Shown here piece after piece: positions 51,700 to 61,460 of a DNA stretch of 64,000 bases. The notes beneath the pieces were generated by a model. That model worked only from the letters and a program-made list of their open reading frames with translations, was not told the origin of the DNA and did not search any database. The stretch is taken from assembly GCA_943357285.1 (NCBI GenBank), contig CALRGJ010000001.1:1-64000 (forward strand), read 5' to 3'. The translations under genes and the position numbers were made by a program. The stretch comes from Candidatus Peribacteria bacterium. Lineage in GTDB: Bacteria > Patescibacteriota > Gracilibacteria > UBA1369 > LOWO2-01-FULL-3. Positions within the stretch are counted from its first letter, which is position 1, and each line of letters begins with the position of its first letter.

Positions 51700-52325
51700 T
51701 AGTTTATCGTTAGTCCTTTAAGCGACGCTTCTATTTTTTCTACTAATTTTTGCTGATCTTTTTCTCCTAAAATATTTTTCAAATCACTTTCGAGAAAATT
51801 TCTAATGAGAAGTGTTTTTGCGGATTTTTTATCTAATCCACGACTTTCAAGGTAGAAAGATAATTCTTCATCGATGTTACCAATAGTGGCTGCGTGACCT
51901 GCTTTTACGTCGTCATTTTCAATTTCTAGGCATGGCACTGTGTGTGTCTTTGCGTTCTTGGATAACATTAAAGTGTGATGAGCTAAATAGCAATCTGTGG
52001 CACCAGCGGTTTTTTCAATTTTTAAATTTCCAGTGTAGTCGACTTCAGATTCATCAAAGAGAGCGGAGCGCATAGTGTAGTATGCTTTAGTATTGCGAGT
52101 TTTATGAAGAGAAATAGTTTCCATAGGGAATTTCTCTTTTTTTGCGCCGATCATAATTGCGAGAAAATTTACTGTGGCATTTTCTTCATTGAATTCGAAT
52201 GTTAGACTTTGTGTTTCTTCCCATCCTTTATCTAGAAAAACTACGTAATTCAAAGTCTGGTCTTTTTTGACCTGAATAGTTTGAGTGGAGATTTTGTCTG
52301 TGATGATGAGCTTAGTGTTGTCCAT
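51699..52325 (-). CDS. sufD: SufD-like SUF complex subunit, short form
   Basis: The 208-residue protein has the C-terminal beta-helix part of SufD: ETISLHKTRNTKAYYTMRSALFDESEVDYTGNLKIEKTAGATDCYLAHHTLMLSKNAKTHTVPCLEIENDDVKAGHAATIGNIDEELSFYLESRGLDKKSAKTLLIRNFLE. The H in KAGHAATIG is the SufD site that helps load iron. It is about half the length of usual SufD (around 400), lacking the N-terminal region. Partner of SufB and SufC. The start is three bases after the sufB stop. Confidence 0.9.
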   Translation of the reverse strand: MDNTKLIITDKISTQTIQVKKDQTLNYVVFLDKGWEETQSLTFEFNEENATVNFLAIMIGAKKEKFPMETISLHKTRNTKAYYTMRSALFDESEVDYTGNLKIEKTAGATDCYLAHHTLMLSKNAKTHTVPCLEIENDDVKAGHAATIGNIDEELSFYLESRGLDKKSAKTLLIRNFLESDLKNILGEKDQQKLVEKIEASLKGLTIN

Positions 52326-52327
52326 GT

Positions 52328-53749
52328 TTATCCGACTGATCCAGTCATTTCTAATTCTAATAAACGATTTAATTCGAGAGCGTATTCCATTGGTAATTGC
52401 TTGATAATCGGTTTAGCAAAGCCATTTACAATTGCTGAAGCTGCTTCCTCTTCAGTGAGCCCTCGAGACATTAAATAGAATAGTTGTTCTTCGCCAATTT
52501 TGCTTACTGTCGCTTCGTGGGCGATAGCTACTTCGCTTTCTTCAATTTTCATTGTTGGATATGTATCGGAACGTGAAGCGCCATCAAGTAAAAGTGCGTC
52601 GCAAGATACATGACTCTTAATATTTTTTGCTCCTTTGGAAACTTTGAGAAGTCCACGGTATGTGGAGCGTCCAGCTCCTTTGCTGATAGATTTTGCAACA
52701 ATTTTTGAAGTGGTGTTTGAAGCATTGTGAACAATCTTTGCGCCGGCGTCTTGGTGCTGATTACTATTGGCAAAAGCTAGTGATTGTACTTCGCCGCGAG
52801 CCCCTGGTTCCATCAAAAATATTGCTGGATATTTCATTGTGAGCTTTGATCCCAGATTACAATCTAACCAGAACATTTCAGCATCGCGATAGGCGAATGC
52901 GCGCTTAGTGACGAGGTTGTAGACGTTAGTGGACCAGTTTTGAATAGTCGTATATTGGACACGAGCACCTTTTTTTACGATGATTTCAACTACGGCAGAA
53001 TGTAGAGAATCGGTAGAGTATGTCGGTGCCGTGCAGCCTTCTACGTAATGTACGGAAGAGCCTTCGTCAGCGATAATAAGTGTTCTTTCGAATTGTCCCA
53101 TATTCTCAGCGTTGATGCGGAAATAAGCCTGTAATGGCAATTCTATATGCACTCCTTTTGGTACATAAATAAAAGATCCTCCAGACCAAACTGCAGAATT
53201 TAAAGCGGAAAATTTATTGTCGTGAGCGGGAATTACTTTCCCAAAATATTCTTTGAAAATTTCTGGATATTTTTGTAAGGCTACATCTGTAGATTCGAAA
53301 ACTACACCTTTTTTTGTGAGTTCTTTTTGAAGGGAATGATAAACCATTTCAGATTCAAATTGTGCTCCTGTTCCAGCGAGAAATTTTCTTTCTGCTTCTG
53401 GAATTCCGAGTTTTTCAAAAGTATCTTTGATATCTTTTGGCACATCATTCCAATCAGTTTTTGGTTTATCTTGTGGTTGTAAGTAATAGTGAATTTTTTC
53501 AAAATTAATTCCGGAAAGATCTCCACCCCATTTTGGCATCGCTTTTTTTTCGAAAATTTCGAGAGCCTTGAGGCGATAGTCGAGCATCCATTTAGGCTCT
53601 TTCTTACGCGCTGAAATGGCTTCAACGATTTCGCGAGTAAGTCCTCCTTGAGGTGTTTTGAAGACGGCTGTATTTTTAGTTTTAAAACCAAATTTATAGT
53701 CGTCTAAAGTATTCTTAATTAATTTTTGTGTAGACTTTGGAACTGCCAT
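52328..53749 (-). CDS. sufB: SufB, Fe-S scaffold subunit
   Basis: The 473-residue protein is full-length SufB, the scaffold on which clusters are built. It has [16 protein letters not shown] at the start, [47 protein letters not shown] in the middle, and [67 protein letters not shown] at the C terminus. CDAL carries the cluster-forming Cys. The start overlaps the sufC stop by one base. Confidence 0.97.
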   Translation of the reverse strand: MAVPKSTQKLIKNTLDDYKFGFKTKNTAVFKTPQGGLTREIVEAISARKKEPKWMLDYRLKALEIFEKKAMPKWGGDLSGINFEKIHYYLQPQDKPKTDWNDVPKDIKDTFEKLGIPEAERKFLAGTGAQFESEMVYHSLQKELTKKGVVFESTDVALQKYPEIFKEYFGKVIPAHDNKFSALNSAVWSGGSFIYVPKGVHIELPLQAYFRINAENMGQFERTLIIADEGSSVHYVEGCTAPTYSTDSLHSAVVEIIVKKGARVQYTTIQNWSTNVYNLVTKRAFAYRDAEMFWLDCNLGSKLTMKYPAIFLMEPGARGEVQSLAFANSNQHQDAGAKIVHNASNTTSKIVAKSISKGAGRSTYRGLLKVSKGAKNIKSHVSCDALLLDGASRSDTYPTMKIEESEVAIAHEATVSKIGEEQLFYLMSRGLTEEEAASAIVNGFAKPIIKQLPMEYALELNRLLELEMTGSVG

Positions 53750-54522
53750 TATTTAGCTTTTTTAAGAATCTCCTCGTAACCATTTTTTTCTAATTCTTTA
53801 GCCAACTTTTTGTCTCCGGATTTGATGATTTTTCCTTTGGCCATTACATGTACAAAATCAGGAGTAATATAATTTAATAATCTTTGGTAGTGGGTGATGA
53901 GTAATACTCCAAGTCCTGTCTTTTTGAGGGTTTCATTAATACCTTCAGCAACAATTTTTAGAGCATCGATATCGAGTCCTGAATCTATCTCGTCAAGCAT
54001 GGCAATTTTTGGTTCCAGAATAGCCATTTGAACGATTTCAGCACGTTTTTTTTCACCGCCGGAAAATCCTTCATTTACTGAACGAGTAATAAATTTTTCG
54101 TCCATTTTTAGAAGCCCCATAGTTTGCTTAAGTATTGGCATGAATTCCATTGGAGAAATTTGTTTGGTTTCGCCATTGGCTTTTAGGCTCAAGTTTTTAG
54201 CGAGGCGGAGGAATGTTCCAGTGCTCACACCGCTGATTTCTAGTGGATGTTGGAATCCAAGGAATAGGCCAAGATGAGCTCTTTCGTTTGGTTCTAAATC
54301 TAGAATTTCTTTACCGTTAAATTTTGCGGATCCTTTTGTAACTTCGTATTTTGGGTGTCCCATAAGAACATTGCAAAGCGTGCTTTTTCCAGATCCATTT
54401 GGCCCCATGATGGCGTGAATTTCTCCGGATTTAATAGTTAAATTAATTCCGTTTAAAATTTTTAAATCTCCAATATTTGCGTGAAGATTAGAAATTTCTA
54501 AAGTGTCTTTTTTCTTAATCAT
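53749..54522 (-). CDS. sufC: SufC ATPase
   Basis: SufC is the ABC-type ATPase of the SufBCD complex. The 257-residue product has Walker [18 protein letters not shown], the Q-loop at GFQHPLEI, the C-loop [15 protein letters not shown], Walker [19 protein letters not shown] and the switch His in [13 protein letters not shown]. Its start overlaps the stop of the upstream regulator (ATGA), so translation is coupled. Confidence 0.97.
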   Translation of the reverse strand: MIKKKDTLEISNLHANIGDLKILNGINLTIKSGEIHAIMGPNGSGKSTLCNVLMGHPKYEVTKGSAKFNGKEILDLEPNERAHLGLFLGFQHPLEISGVSTGTFLRLAKNLSLKANGETKQISPMEFMPILKQTMGLLKMDEKFITRSVNEGFSGGEKKRAEIVQMAILEPKIAMLDEIDSGLDIDALKIVAEGINETLKKTGLGVLLITHYQRLLNYITPDFVHVMAKGKIIKSGDKKLAKELEKNGYEEILKKAK

Positions 54523-54983
54523 GCTGTGATGAAATTATCTAAAGTCTTAGTAGTGATTATATCTTGAATTTCCTTGTTTATTTTCGCGAAGCTTGGTCGG
54601 ATTGCACAAAATCCAATTCTTTTGCAGGCCACTTTGTTCAGTCTATTCAAGCAAGGGACGATTGCAATTGGCCCTTCTAGAGCCTCAATTACTTGTCCGA
54701 GGTTATAGTCTTTCAAATCTCCGTTTAGGCTGTAGCCACCAAATTTGCCTCTTTCAGCTTTGATCATTCCTGCTTTCTGTAAAAGCCCGGCTATTTTTTG
54801 TAGAAATAAAAATGAAACACTGCTTTCTTCAGCAATTTTTTTTATTGAAGCTTGGTTTTTATCCTTTGCTAGGGAAGTGAGGAGTATTAATCCGTAATCC
54901 ACTTTTTGAGTAAGATGGAGAGCTCCGCTTCTTTGCTTAGGGTTGCAGGTCCTAGCTGATAATGATGCAAGTGCTGTATTCAT
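54519..54983 (-). CDS. Rrf2-family regulator of the SUF operon
   Basis: The 154-residue winged-helix protein includes [66 protein letters not shown], the Rrf2 DNA-binding domain. The C-terminal half carries three Cys ([17 protein letters not shown]), the pattern that holds an Fe-S cluster in IscR/SufR. It heads the operon rrf2-sufC-sufB-sufD-sufS-sufU-DUF59 and probably represses it when clusters are plentiful. A 27-residue N-terminal extension before LTQK is unusual; no better start codon is near. Confidence 0.9.
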   Translation of the reverse strand: MNTALASLSARTCNPKQRSGALHLTQKVDYGLILLTSLAKDKNQASIKKIAEESSVSFLFLQKIAGLLQKAGMIKAERGKFGGYSLNGDLKDYNLGQVIEALEGPIAIVPCLNRLNKVACKRIGFCAIRPSFAKINKEIQDIITTKTLDNFITA

Positions 54984-55008
54984 ACCGGTTTAGTATTAAA
55001 TGGATTTT

Positions 55009-55037
55009 AATCTATATTAAAGGGTATTACATGTCAA
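55009..55037 (-). promoter_or_regulatory. Promoter of the SUF operon
   Basis: On the minus strand, a perfect TTGACA (55037-55032), a 17-base spacer and TAGATT (55014-55009), about 26 bases before the regulator's ATG. An Rrf2 site likely overlaps it. Confidence 0.7.
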
Positions 55038-55043
55038 ACCGTC

Positions 55044-55072
55044 TTAGCGATGTAACAAATTACTGCTATAAT
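55044..55072 (+). promoter_or_regulatory. Promoter of the SLH/beta-propeller gene
   Basis: TTAGCG (55044-55049), a 17-base spacer and a perfect TATAAT (55067-55072), about 48 bases before the ATG. It is close to, and divergent from, the SUF promoter. Confidence 0.65.
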
Positions 55073-55119
55073 CCGTATGCTCAGATGATGGGTAAATTTA
55101 TTTTTTAAAAATCAAAAAA

Positions 55120-57687
55120 ATGAAAAAAATCTTTTCGAGATTGGGAATTCTGCAGCTCGTGATTGTTCTGTTTTTGACGAACGTTTTCACAGCGAGCGCC
55201 CTAACAACCACTATCAAAGCATTTGATGATGTGGATTCAATGCATGAAAACTTTAAAGCTATTAATTATTTGAAAGAAAATAAAATAGTTGAAGGTTATT
55301 CAGATGGTACTTTCAAACCTGGAAATAAAATTAATCGTGCAGAGTTTTTGAAAATTGTGATGGAGGCTTCAAAGAGTTTTAATGCTGAAGCATTGGAAGT
55401 TGCTCCACATGATGGTTTTACAAATTGTTTTCCTGATGTTAAGACTCAGTGGTTTGCAGGTTATGTATGTTTAGCTGCAAAATCAGAGTTTGTTAAGGGG
55501 TATAGCGATGGTAAGTTTAAACCTGAAAGTGAAATAAATTTTGCCGAGGCTTCAAAAATCATTTCCAATGTATTAGCTCTTGAAGTTCCTGATGACGACA
55601 GTGGTATTTGGTATAAGCCATACGTTCAGGCTTTGACAGATAAAGCTGCTATTCCACAGGATGTTGCCGGATTTAGCTACAATATTACTCGTGGCCAGAT
55701 GGCGGAGATGATTTGGAGAATTAATACCAAACAAGTTTATGCTCCGACAGCAGATTATAAAGCTTTGAAAAATAGAGAATTGGCTGCTGCTTCCGGTGGA
55801 AAATTTCAGAAATTTGCATCTTGTTTGGATTTGAAAACTTATCTTGAAGACAACTCAGCAGAGAGAGTTTATAACGATATGATGTTTGAAACTAAAGGAG
55901 TATTGGCTCCAACGGCGAGTCCTTCAACTACATCTGAGTCAGCTCCTGGAGATGATTCTAGCGCAGATAGTTCAGCAGGTGAGGAGTATTCTTCCACAAA
56001 TTTGCAGGTTAAAGGAGTTGATGAAGCAGATCTCGTGAAAAATGACGGTAAATATATTTATGGTGTTAAGGGAAACACCGTGAGAATTGTTCAGGCATAT
56101 CCGGCTGATTCAATGAAAGAATTGGATAAAGTTACTTTTGATGATGAGGCTTTTTATCCAAGTGATTTGTATGTAGATGGAAACAGAATGGTGGTGCTTG
56201 GTACTGTTTATGATTCATTGTGGGATAAGCCTTATATGAATCAACCTGTGAGCCAGAAAATGATGATGCCTATTATGGGTGAATATTATTATGGCCAAAT
56301 GACTAAGCTGTTTATTTTTGATATTACCGATCGTTCTAATATTAAGAAAATTAGAGATTTGTCATATGAAGGTGATTACACTTCTTCCAGAAAGGTGGGA
56401 GATATGGTTTATCTTGTTTTGAACAAACATGAATATGGCTATAGATTTCCACAAGGCTGGACGGAACACGAGGTTGTACCTTTGTATAAAGATTCCAGCG
56501 AGGGGACCGTTAATACTGTAGGAAAATGTGAAGACGTACTTTTTGTACCTGGTTCTGAGAGTACTAATTATGTAGTTGTTGCAGGTATTCCGACAAATGA
56601 TCCTGAGGCTAAAGTTGAGAGCGAAATTATAGTTGGTTCAGGTGGAACAATTTATGCTTCTCCAGAAAACCTTTATGTAGCTGAACAAAAATATAGCTGG
56701 TTTTATGCTGATCCAAATGCAGATAATAAAGAACAGACTATTATTCATAAATTCAGTTTAGATCCGGCTGATATTAAATATCTTGGAAAATCTGATGTTC
56801 CAGGTCATATAATCAACCAATTCTCAATGGACGAAAGTGGTGATAATTTTAGGATTGCTACTACTTTGGGAAATGTGTGGGATTCTGAAAAGCCATCAAC
56901 AAATAATATTTACGTTTTGGATTCAGGGTTGAAGCAGATTGGTAAGGTGGAGGGAATTGCTCCTGGAGAATCAATCTACTCCGTACGTTTTGTGGGTGAT
57001 AGGGCTTATATGGTGACATTTAAAAAAATTGATCCATTCTTTGTGATTGGCTTGTCTGATCCTAAAAATCCAAAAATTTTAGGAAAATTGAAGATTCCAG
57101 GATTCAGCGATTACTTACACCCTTATGACGAAAATCATATTATTGGTTTTGGTAAGGACGCTGTAGATGCAGGTGAAGATGAAACTTTTATGAGAGATTT
57201 GGATTTTGCTTGGTATCAGGGTTTGAAGATTGCAATGTTTGATGTAACAGATGTTTCAAATCCGGTCGAAATGTATAAGGTTGAGATTGGAGATAGAGGA
57301 AGTGATACTCCGGTTTTGAGAGATCATAAAGCTTTATTGTTTGATAAGGCAAAAGGACTTATGGCTCTGCCTGTAACAGTTGCGGAGATTCCACAAAAGT
57401 TAAAAGATGATCCGAAAACTTCCGCGAGCACTTATGGAGAAATTGTTTTCCAGGGGGCTTATGTTTACAATGTAAGTTTGGATAAAGGTTTTGAATTAAA
57501 AGGAAAACTTTCTCATTACGATGTGAATGAGGTGAAGGATAAAGCTGGATATTATTGGTATGGCGAAAGCGATATTCAAAGAATTCTTTATATTGGAGAA
57601 AACTTGTATACGATTTCTCAGGCAATGGTGAAAGCAAACTTGATAAATGGTTTGAGCGAAGTGAAGAGTTTGAAATTGGCCCAATAA
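55120..57687 (+). CDS. SLH-domain protein with a C-terminal beta-propeller
   Basis: The 855-residue protein has a signal peptide (about 1-27, ending TASA). Three SLH-like repeats follow at about 33-80, 100-150 and 155-205. The first two contain the GYSDGTFKPGNKINRAEF and GYSDGKFKPESEINFAEA signatures, which anchor proteins to the cell wall. After a Ser/Thr/Asp-rich linker, VKGVDEADLVKNDGKYIYGVKGNTVRIVQAYP opens the beta-propeller domain of the type 'secreted protein containing C-terminal beta-propeller' (about 300-845). It is probably an S-layer or envelope-associated protein of unknown activity. Transcription ends at a strong hairpin. Confidence 0.88.
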   Translation: MKKIFSRLGILQLVIVLFLTNVFTASALTTTIKAFDDVDSMHENFKAINYLKENKIVEGYSDGTFKPGNKINRAEFLKIVMEASKSFNAEALEVAPHDGFTNCFPDVKTQWFAGYVCLAAKSEFVKGYSDGKFKPESEINFAEASKIISNVLALEVPDDDSGIWYKPYVQALTDKAAIPQDVAGFSYNITRGQMAEMIWRINTKQVYAPTADYKALKNRELAAASGGKFQKFASCLDLKTYLEDNSAERVYNDMMFETKGVLAPTASPSTTSESAPGDDSSADSSAGEEYSSTNLQVKGVDEADLVKNDGKYIYGVKGNTVRIVQAYPADSMKELDKVTFDDEAFYPSDLYVDGNRMVVLGTVYDSLWDKPYMNQPVSQKMMMPIMGEYYYGQMTKLFIFDITDRSNIKKIRDLSYEGDYTSSRKVGDMVYLVLNKHEYGYRFPQGWTEHEVVPLYKDSSEGTVNTVGKCEDVLFVPGSESTNYVVVAGIPTNDPEAKVESEIIVGSGGTIYASPENLYVAEQKYSWFYADPNADNKEQTIIHKFSLDPADIKYLGKSDVPGHIINQFSMDESGDNFRIATTLGNVWDSEKPSTNNIYVLDSGLKQIGKVEGIAPGESIYSVRFVGDRAYMVTFKKIDPFFVIGLSDPKNPKILGKLKIPGFSDYLHPYDENHIIGFGKDAVDAGEDETFMRDLDFAWYQGLKIAMFDVTDVSNPVEMYKVEIGDRGSDTPVLRDHKALLFDKAKGLMALPVTVAEIPQKLKDDPKTSASTYGEIVFQGAYVYNVSLDKGFELKGKLSHYDVNEVKDKAGYYWYGESDIQRILYIGENLYTISQAMVKANLINGLSEVKSLKLAQ

Positions 57688-57705
57688 TAGACGATAGAAA
57701 ATAAT

Positions 57706-57742
57706 GAGGGGTCACATTATAAAAGTGTGGCTCCTCTTTTTT
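57706..57742 (+). terminator. Terminator after the beta-propeller gene
   Basis: GAGGgGTCACA and GTGTGGCtCCTC form an imperfect stem around an AT loop, followed by a six-T run. It lies at the 3' end of the opposite-strand His-rich gene and could act both ways. Confidence 0.8.
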
Positions 57743-58256
57743 AGTGATGACCACCTGCTGCATGTCCGTGTTCGTGGCCCCCACCTCCAAGTCCATCAAT
57801 TTTCTTTTGAAGTTTTTGATCTGCTGCTACCATCCATCGTGCTGGTGCATCAAGAGCTTGCCATATTTCTGCGTTTGCCACGACTATTCCACTTGTTACC
57901 AATTTTGCTACATTTGCAGGGAGTTGAGTGGTTTTTGTCCAAAGCCAAGCTGGGAAAGTAAATAATGGTTTGCTTAATCCTTTTAATAATTTTTTGCCAA
58001 TTTGTCCTGGAAGATCCCAAAGAGCTTCTTTTATTTGATTTCTTGTTTCGTTACCAACTGCTTTAATATCAACAGAACCTTCACGGGCCTTTTTTATTTT
58101 TTCGCTATTCCAAGGGCTTGTGGTTTCATTATTATGCAGTAAATTTGCATATACATCGGCCTTATCTGTTAATGGATTAATGGCACCGGTCAATTTTTCC
58201 ATAATTCCACCACTTTCATGGCCACCGCCATGTCCGCCACCGTGACCACCGGACAT
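57741..58256 (-). CDS. Protein with His/Gly-rich ends
   Basis: I do not recognise this 171-residue protein. It begins MSGGHGGGHGGGHESGGIM and ends DGLGGGGHEHGHAAGGHH, so both tails are rich in His and Gly, as in metal-binding tails of other proteins. Between them lies a helical core with ETRNQIKEALWDLPGQIGKKLLKGLSKPLFTFPAWLWTKTTQLPANVAKLV and IWQALDAPARWMVAADQKLQKKIDG. A weakly hydrophobic segment lies near 115-140. I chose the ATG at 58256; the longer frame to 58340 has unusual composition. Confidence 0.65.
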   Translation of the reverse strand: MSGGHGGGHGGGHESGGIMEKLTGAINPLTDKADVYANLLHNNETTSPWNSEKIKKAREGSVDIKAVGNETRNQIKEALWDLPGQIGKKLLKGLSKPLFTFPAWLWTKTTQLPANVAKLVTSGIVVANAEIWQALDAPARWMVAADQKLQKKIDGLGGGGHEHGHAAGGHH

Positions 58257-58365
58257 CTGTATGAGATATTTTTCTCTGAACATGCAGAAATTACTAATAA
58301 TTAATCTTCTAATTATACCATTTTTGGAGGATTTGAGCAACAGAGCTTAGTTTCTAGGGTGCTCC

Positions 58366-60702
58366 TTATTGTTGAATAGTTGCTCCTGAGGCCTGTCTAT
58401 CTGGAGGAATGTTATAATAGTCGAAAAGGAAGGACATGATACGTCCGGAAGTTTCGGCAGCAGTGCTGGAACCCCACTCACTACTTCTAGGATGGTCGTA
58501 TTTCACCATTACTACGAATTGTGGATCTTTCGCCGGTGCGTAGCCAGAGAAGCTACCAATGGTTGTACCTTTACCAAAGAGGGCAATGCCGCGTTTATAA
58601 GTTTGAGCTGTACCTGTTTTTCCAGCAACAGCATGGCCTTCTACTTTTCCTCCTTTTCCTTCACCATTATCTACGGTGTAGACCATAATTGAGGAAATTT
58701 TCGAGGCCGAATCTTCGGAAATTACTCGGCGAATTTGGCGGGGTTCAGTTTTAGTTATTTTGCCGTCCGGATGACGAACTTCTTCAACTATATGTGGTTG
58801 CATTAATATTCCTCCATTAGCCAAGGCGCAATAAGCTGAACCTAATTGGATCAAAGTAACGGTAAGTCCTTGTCCAAAAGCGTGAGTAGCTAATTCTGAT
58901 TCTGTCCATTGATCATAATATTCCACTTTTCCTGCCACTTCATTGTCGAATTCTATTTCAGTTCTATCCATTAATCCAAATTTTTTCATATAGGCGTAGA
59001 AGAGGGAAGGACCCATTTTCTTTGCCACAAAGGTCATTCCTGTATTCAAGGATTTAGCTATAACTGTCTGCATATTAATTAGTCCCCAATATTTGTTAGT
59101 GGAGTTTTTAATGAAGAAGTCGAATTTTTTGCTGTAGACGTTCCAGTCCACTCCTACAGGTGCATTGTCTATGTAGGTGGTATTTGGGGTGACATCTCCA
59201 TCGTCGAAAGCGGAAGCCATAACAATTGGTTTAAAAACCGAACCTGGCTCATATGGCCAAGAAACTATTTTGTTATGGTAAACTTCCGGTCCGCGGAAAT
59301 TTGAGTAGCGATAAAAATGAACGTTGTTTTTATCGTCTAAAGTTTCGAATACCGGATAGTAATCTAAGGTTACGTCGTTGAGGTAGAAGTGATAAACGCC
59401 TTTTTCTTTTGTCGGAGTGAGTTTTTTTATTTCATCCGGAGTAAGTTTTATTTCAATTTTTTTGAAAACATCTCCGTAGCGATTTGGGTCGAAACTAGGG
59501 AAGTTGGCCATGGAAATTATGGCTCCGGTCTGAGGATTCATGATAAGAACCTGACCACTGTCAGCTTGAAAAGTTTTAGTGTCTTCTGCAAGAATTCTTT
59601 CTACTTCCAATTGAACAGAACGATCTATCGTAAGGACGATATTATCCCCATCCACTGATGCTTCCAAGGTACTTTCTCCTACTGTGATTTGTCGACCAAT
59701 AGAGTCTTTCTTGGTTTGGAGTTTTCCTCGAACACCCTGAAGTTGAGTGTTGAATGAGCTTTCTATGCCGTATTGGCCTACATTGGTGTTGTCCACGTAT
59801 CCGATTACATTTGAAGCCAATTGTCCCTCTGGATAATATCGGAAATATTCTTCTTTCATTCCAATTCCGGCGAACATTTTTTCTTTATCTCCCTTAAAAA
59901 GAGCAGTAATTTGATCGGAAATTTTTGGGTCTAATTTTCTTTTTAAAACAACGTAGCGATTTTCTCCTTTAAGAATTGTTTCTAATTTTTTTGTAGGAAT
60001 TTCGAGAAGCTGAGTAAGCGCTGCTGCGGTAGTAACGGTGGATCCTACTTGGGCTGGGTTTGCATGAACTGACTTACCGATTACTTCTATGCCTGGTAGT
60101 TTTAGAGATTTTATTTGGCTTAGGTTTTGGTCAGATAAGGTTGAAGCGAGAATAATATCTTTACGTTTTTTCTCGCTGATCTGAGTGAGAAGATTTTGTT
60201 TGAATTGAGTTTTTAATTCCTCATCTGTAAGAGGAGTTAGCAACTTCTTTTTATCTTCTTCCGTAATATCCGGAGGTAAATTTCGGGCTATTTTATCTAT
60301 ACGATTTTGTTCTGTGGCGCGTTCTTCCGGGAGGCTATATAAGAGGGGTTCTAATTTATTTGCTACGAAATTCGGATCCTTAATAAGTGTAGGATCGGCA
60401 TATACCAAATTCATTGTGGTGTTCGTTGCAATCGCAAATTCTTCATTGGAATGATAATCCTTGATGATAATGTTTCCTCTTTGGGCAGGAAGCTCTACCA
60501 GACCTGATTGTTCTTGAGTGGCAAGGCCTTGGTAGTAGTCGTGAGAAAGAATTTGAAGTTGGAAAAGTCTAACAATTATTATTGTACAGATCACGGTACT
60601 ACCAATAATGAAAATATTCATTTTATTGAATACCTCTTTTGGTCTGAAGCCTCGTACTTCACGCGGTGCTCCACTTTGGCTATTGCTACGGAAATTTCTC
60701 AT
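58366..60702 (-). CDS. Class B penicillin-binding protein (PBP2/FtsI type)
   Basis: The 778-residue protein builds peptidoglycan crosslinks. A short cytoplasmic tail and one membrane helix (about 32-50) are followed by the dimerisation domain (PAQRGNIIIKD near 95) and the transpeptidase. The catalytic motifs are all present: SxxK as SVFK with Ser488 (EPGSVFKP), SxN as SLN near 545, and KTG in VAGKTGTAQTYKRG near 690. The region 190-330 is longer than in typical FtsI. There is no PASTA domain. It is upstream of nothing on its strand but a short gap. Confidence 0.93.
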   Translation of the reverse strand: MRNFRSNSQSGAPREVRGFRPKEVFNKMNIFIIGSTVICTIIIVRLFQLQILSHDYYQGLATQEQSGLVELPAQRGNIIIKDYHSNEEFAIATNTTMNLVYADPTLIKDPNFVANKLEPLLYSLPEERATEQNRIDKIARNLPPDITEEDKKKLLTPLTDEELKTQFKQNLLTQISEKKRKDIILASTLSDQNLSQIKSLKLPGIEVIGKSVHANPAQVGSTVTTAAALTQLLEIPTKKLETILKGENRYVVLKRKLDPKISDQITALFKGDKEKMFAGIGMKEEYFRYYPEGQLASNVIGYVDNTNVGQYGIESSFNTQLQGVRGKLQTKKDSIGRQITVGESTLEASVDGDNIVLTIDRSVQLEVERILAEDTKTFQADSGQVLIMNPQTGAIISMANFPSFDPNRYGDVFKKIEIKLTPDEIKKLTPTKEKGVYHFYLNDVTLDYYPVFETLDDKNNVHFYRYSNFRGPEVYHNKIVSWPYEPGSVFKPIVMASAFDDGDVTPNTTYIDNAPVGVDWNVYSKKFDFFIKNSTNKYWGLINMQTVIAKSLNTGMTFVAKKMGPSLFYAYMKKFGLMDRTEIEFDNEVAGKVEYYDQWTESELATHAFGQGLTVTLIQLGSAYCALANGGILMQPHIVEEVRHPDGKITKTEPRQIRRVISEDSASKISSIMVYTVDNGEGKGGKVEGHAVAGKTGTAQTYKRGIALFGKGTTIGSFSGYAPAKDPQFVVMVKYDHPRSSEWGSSTAAETSGRIMSFLFDYYNIPPDRQASGATIQQ

Positions 60703-60735
60703 GAATGAATCCTTTAGGCTTGAAATGCCAGGGGA

Positions 60736-61380
60736 TTATATCATGTTTTTTACTTGTCCGTTTATCAATTTCAAGTTGTGGGAAAGGAAGATTATGTGGA
60801 AATTATTATTGATAAATTCCATGGGATGGATCGGGAGTTTTTTGTTTTTTATTTCTAAGCCGGTTTCTATGTTTCCTTTTTTAAAGGAACAATATAGAAG
60901 CTCCGTACAATAAAATCCTTTTTTGCCCGAGCTGAATTCAAAGTCATATGGTTTACCTAGTTGAGCTTTCGCATAGTCGAGTGTTGCTTGTATTTTTTTG
61001 TGGTAGGTTTTTGGATTTAAGCGATTGTCTACGGATCGTAAGATGGTCATAGTGTCGTATTCGCAGAAAACTTCATATAGGTGGTCTGTTTCCACCCCAT
61101 CGGCAATGGCATGGATGACGCGATTGTTTCCAAGATAAATAAGTGAATGCGTGACAGGTCCTCTGATAATTAGACTAGTAAGACGACGAAGTCCTCCAAC
61201 TAAAATTATATCTCCTGGTTTTAGTAATTTTTTTGCTCGGCGAATGTCGCATTTATTTAGAAGGTTTTTTCTTCGATGAATAATTGTTCCGAATACGAAA
61301 AAGACCAGATTCGCTAGAATTTTCTTCCAATATGGATAGTTTTTTGGAAAGTTGCGAATGATATGTTTTTCGTAATGCAT
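60736..61380 (-). CDS. YiiX-like permuted papain-fold hydrolase
   Basis: The 214-residue protein matches the YiiX/YebB permuted NlpC/P60 group. KPGDIILVGG opens the domain, followed by THSLIYLGNNRVIHAIADGVETDHLYEVF with the catalytic His, and GKKGFYCTELLYCSF with the catalytic Cys. TLDYAKAQLGKPYDFEF lies between. A hydrophobic segment (KILANLVFFVFGTII) may tether it to the membrane. Its lipid or peptide target is unknown. It is divergent from the M16 peptidase and follows the PBP promoter region. Confidence 0.82.
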   Translation of the reverse strand: MHYEKHIIRNFPKNYPYWKKILANLVFFVFGTIIHRRKNLLNKCDIRRAKKLLKPGDIILVGGLRRLTSLIIRGPVTHSLIYLGNNRVIHAIADGVETDHLYEVFCEYDTMTILRSVDNRLNPKTYHKKIQATLDYAKAQLGKPYDFEFSSGKKGFYCTELLYCSFKKGNIETGLEIKNKKLPIHPMEFINNNFHIIFLSHNLKLINGQVKNMI

Positions 61381-61424
61381 GCGATTTTTTTGTTTTTGCT
61401 CACAGATCGGATTATTATATCATA

Positions 61425-61451
61425 TTTACATTTGTTTTTCTATGCTATAAT
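61425..61451 (+). promoter_or_regulatory. Near-leaderless promoter of the M16 peptidase gene
   Basis: TTTACA (61425-61430), a 15-base spacer and TATAAT (61446-61451). The ATG at 61461 is only nine bases after the -10, so the transcript would begin at or just before the start codon. Confidence 0.6.
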
Positions 61452-61460
61452 CTCTTGCGC

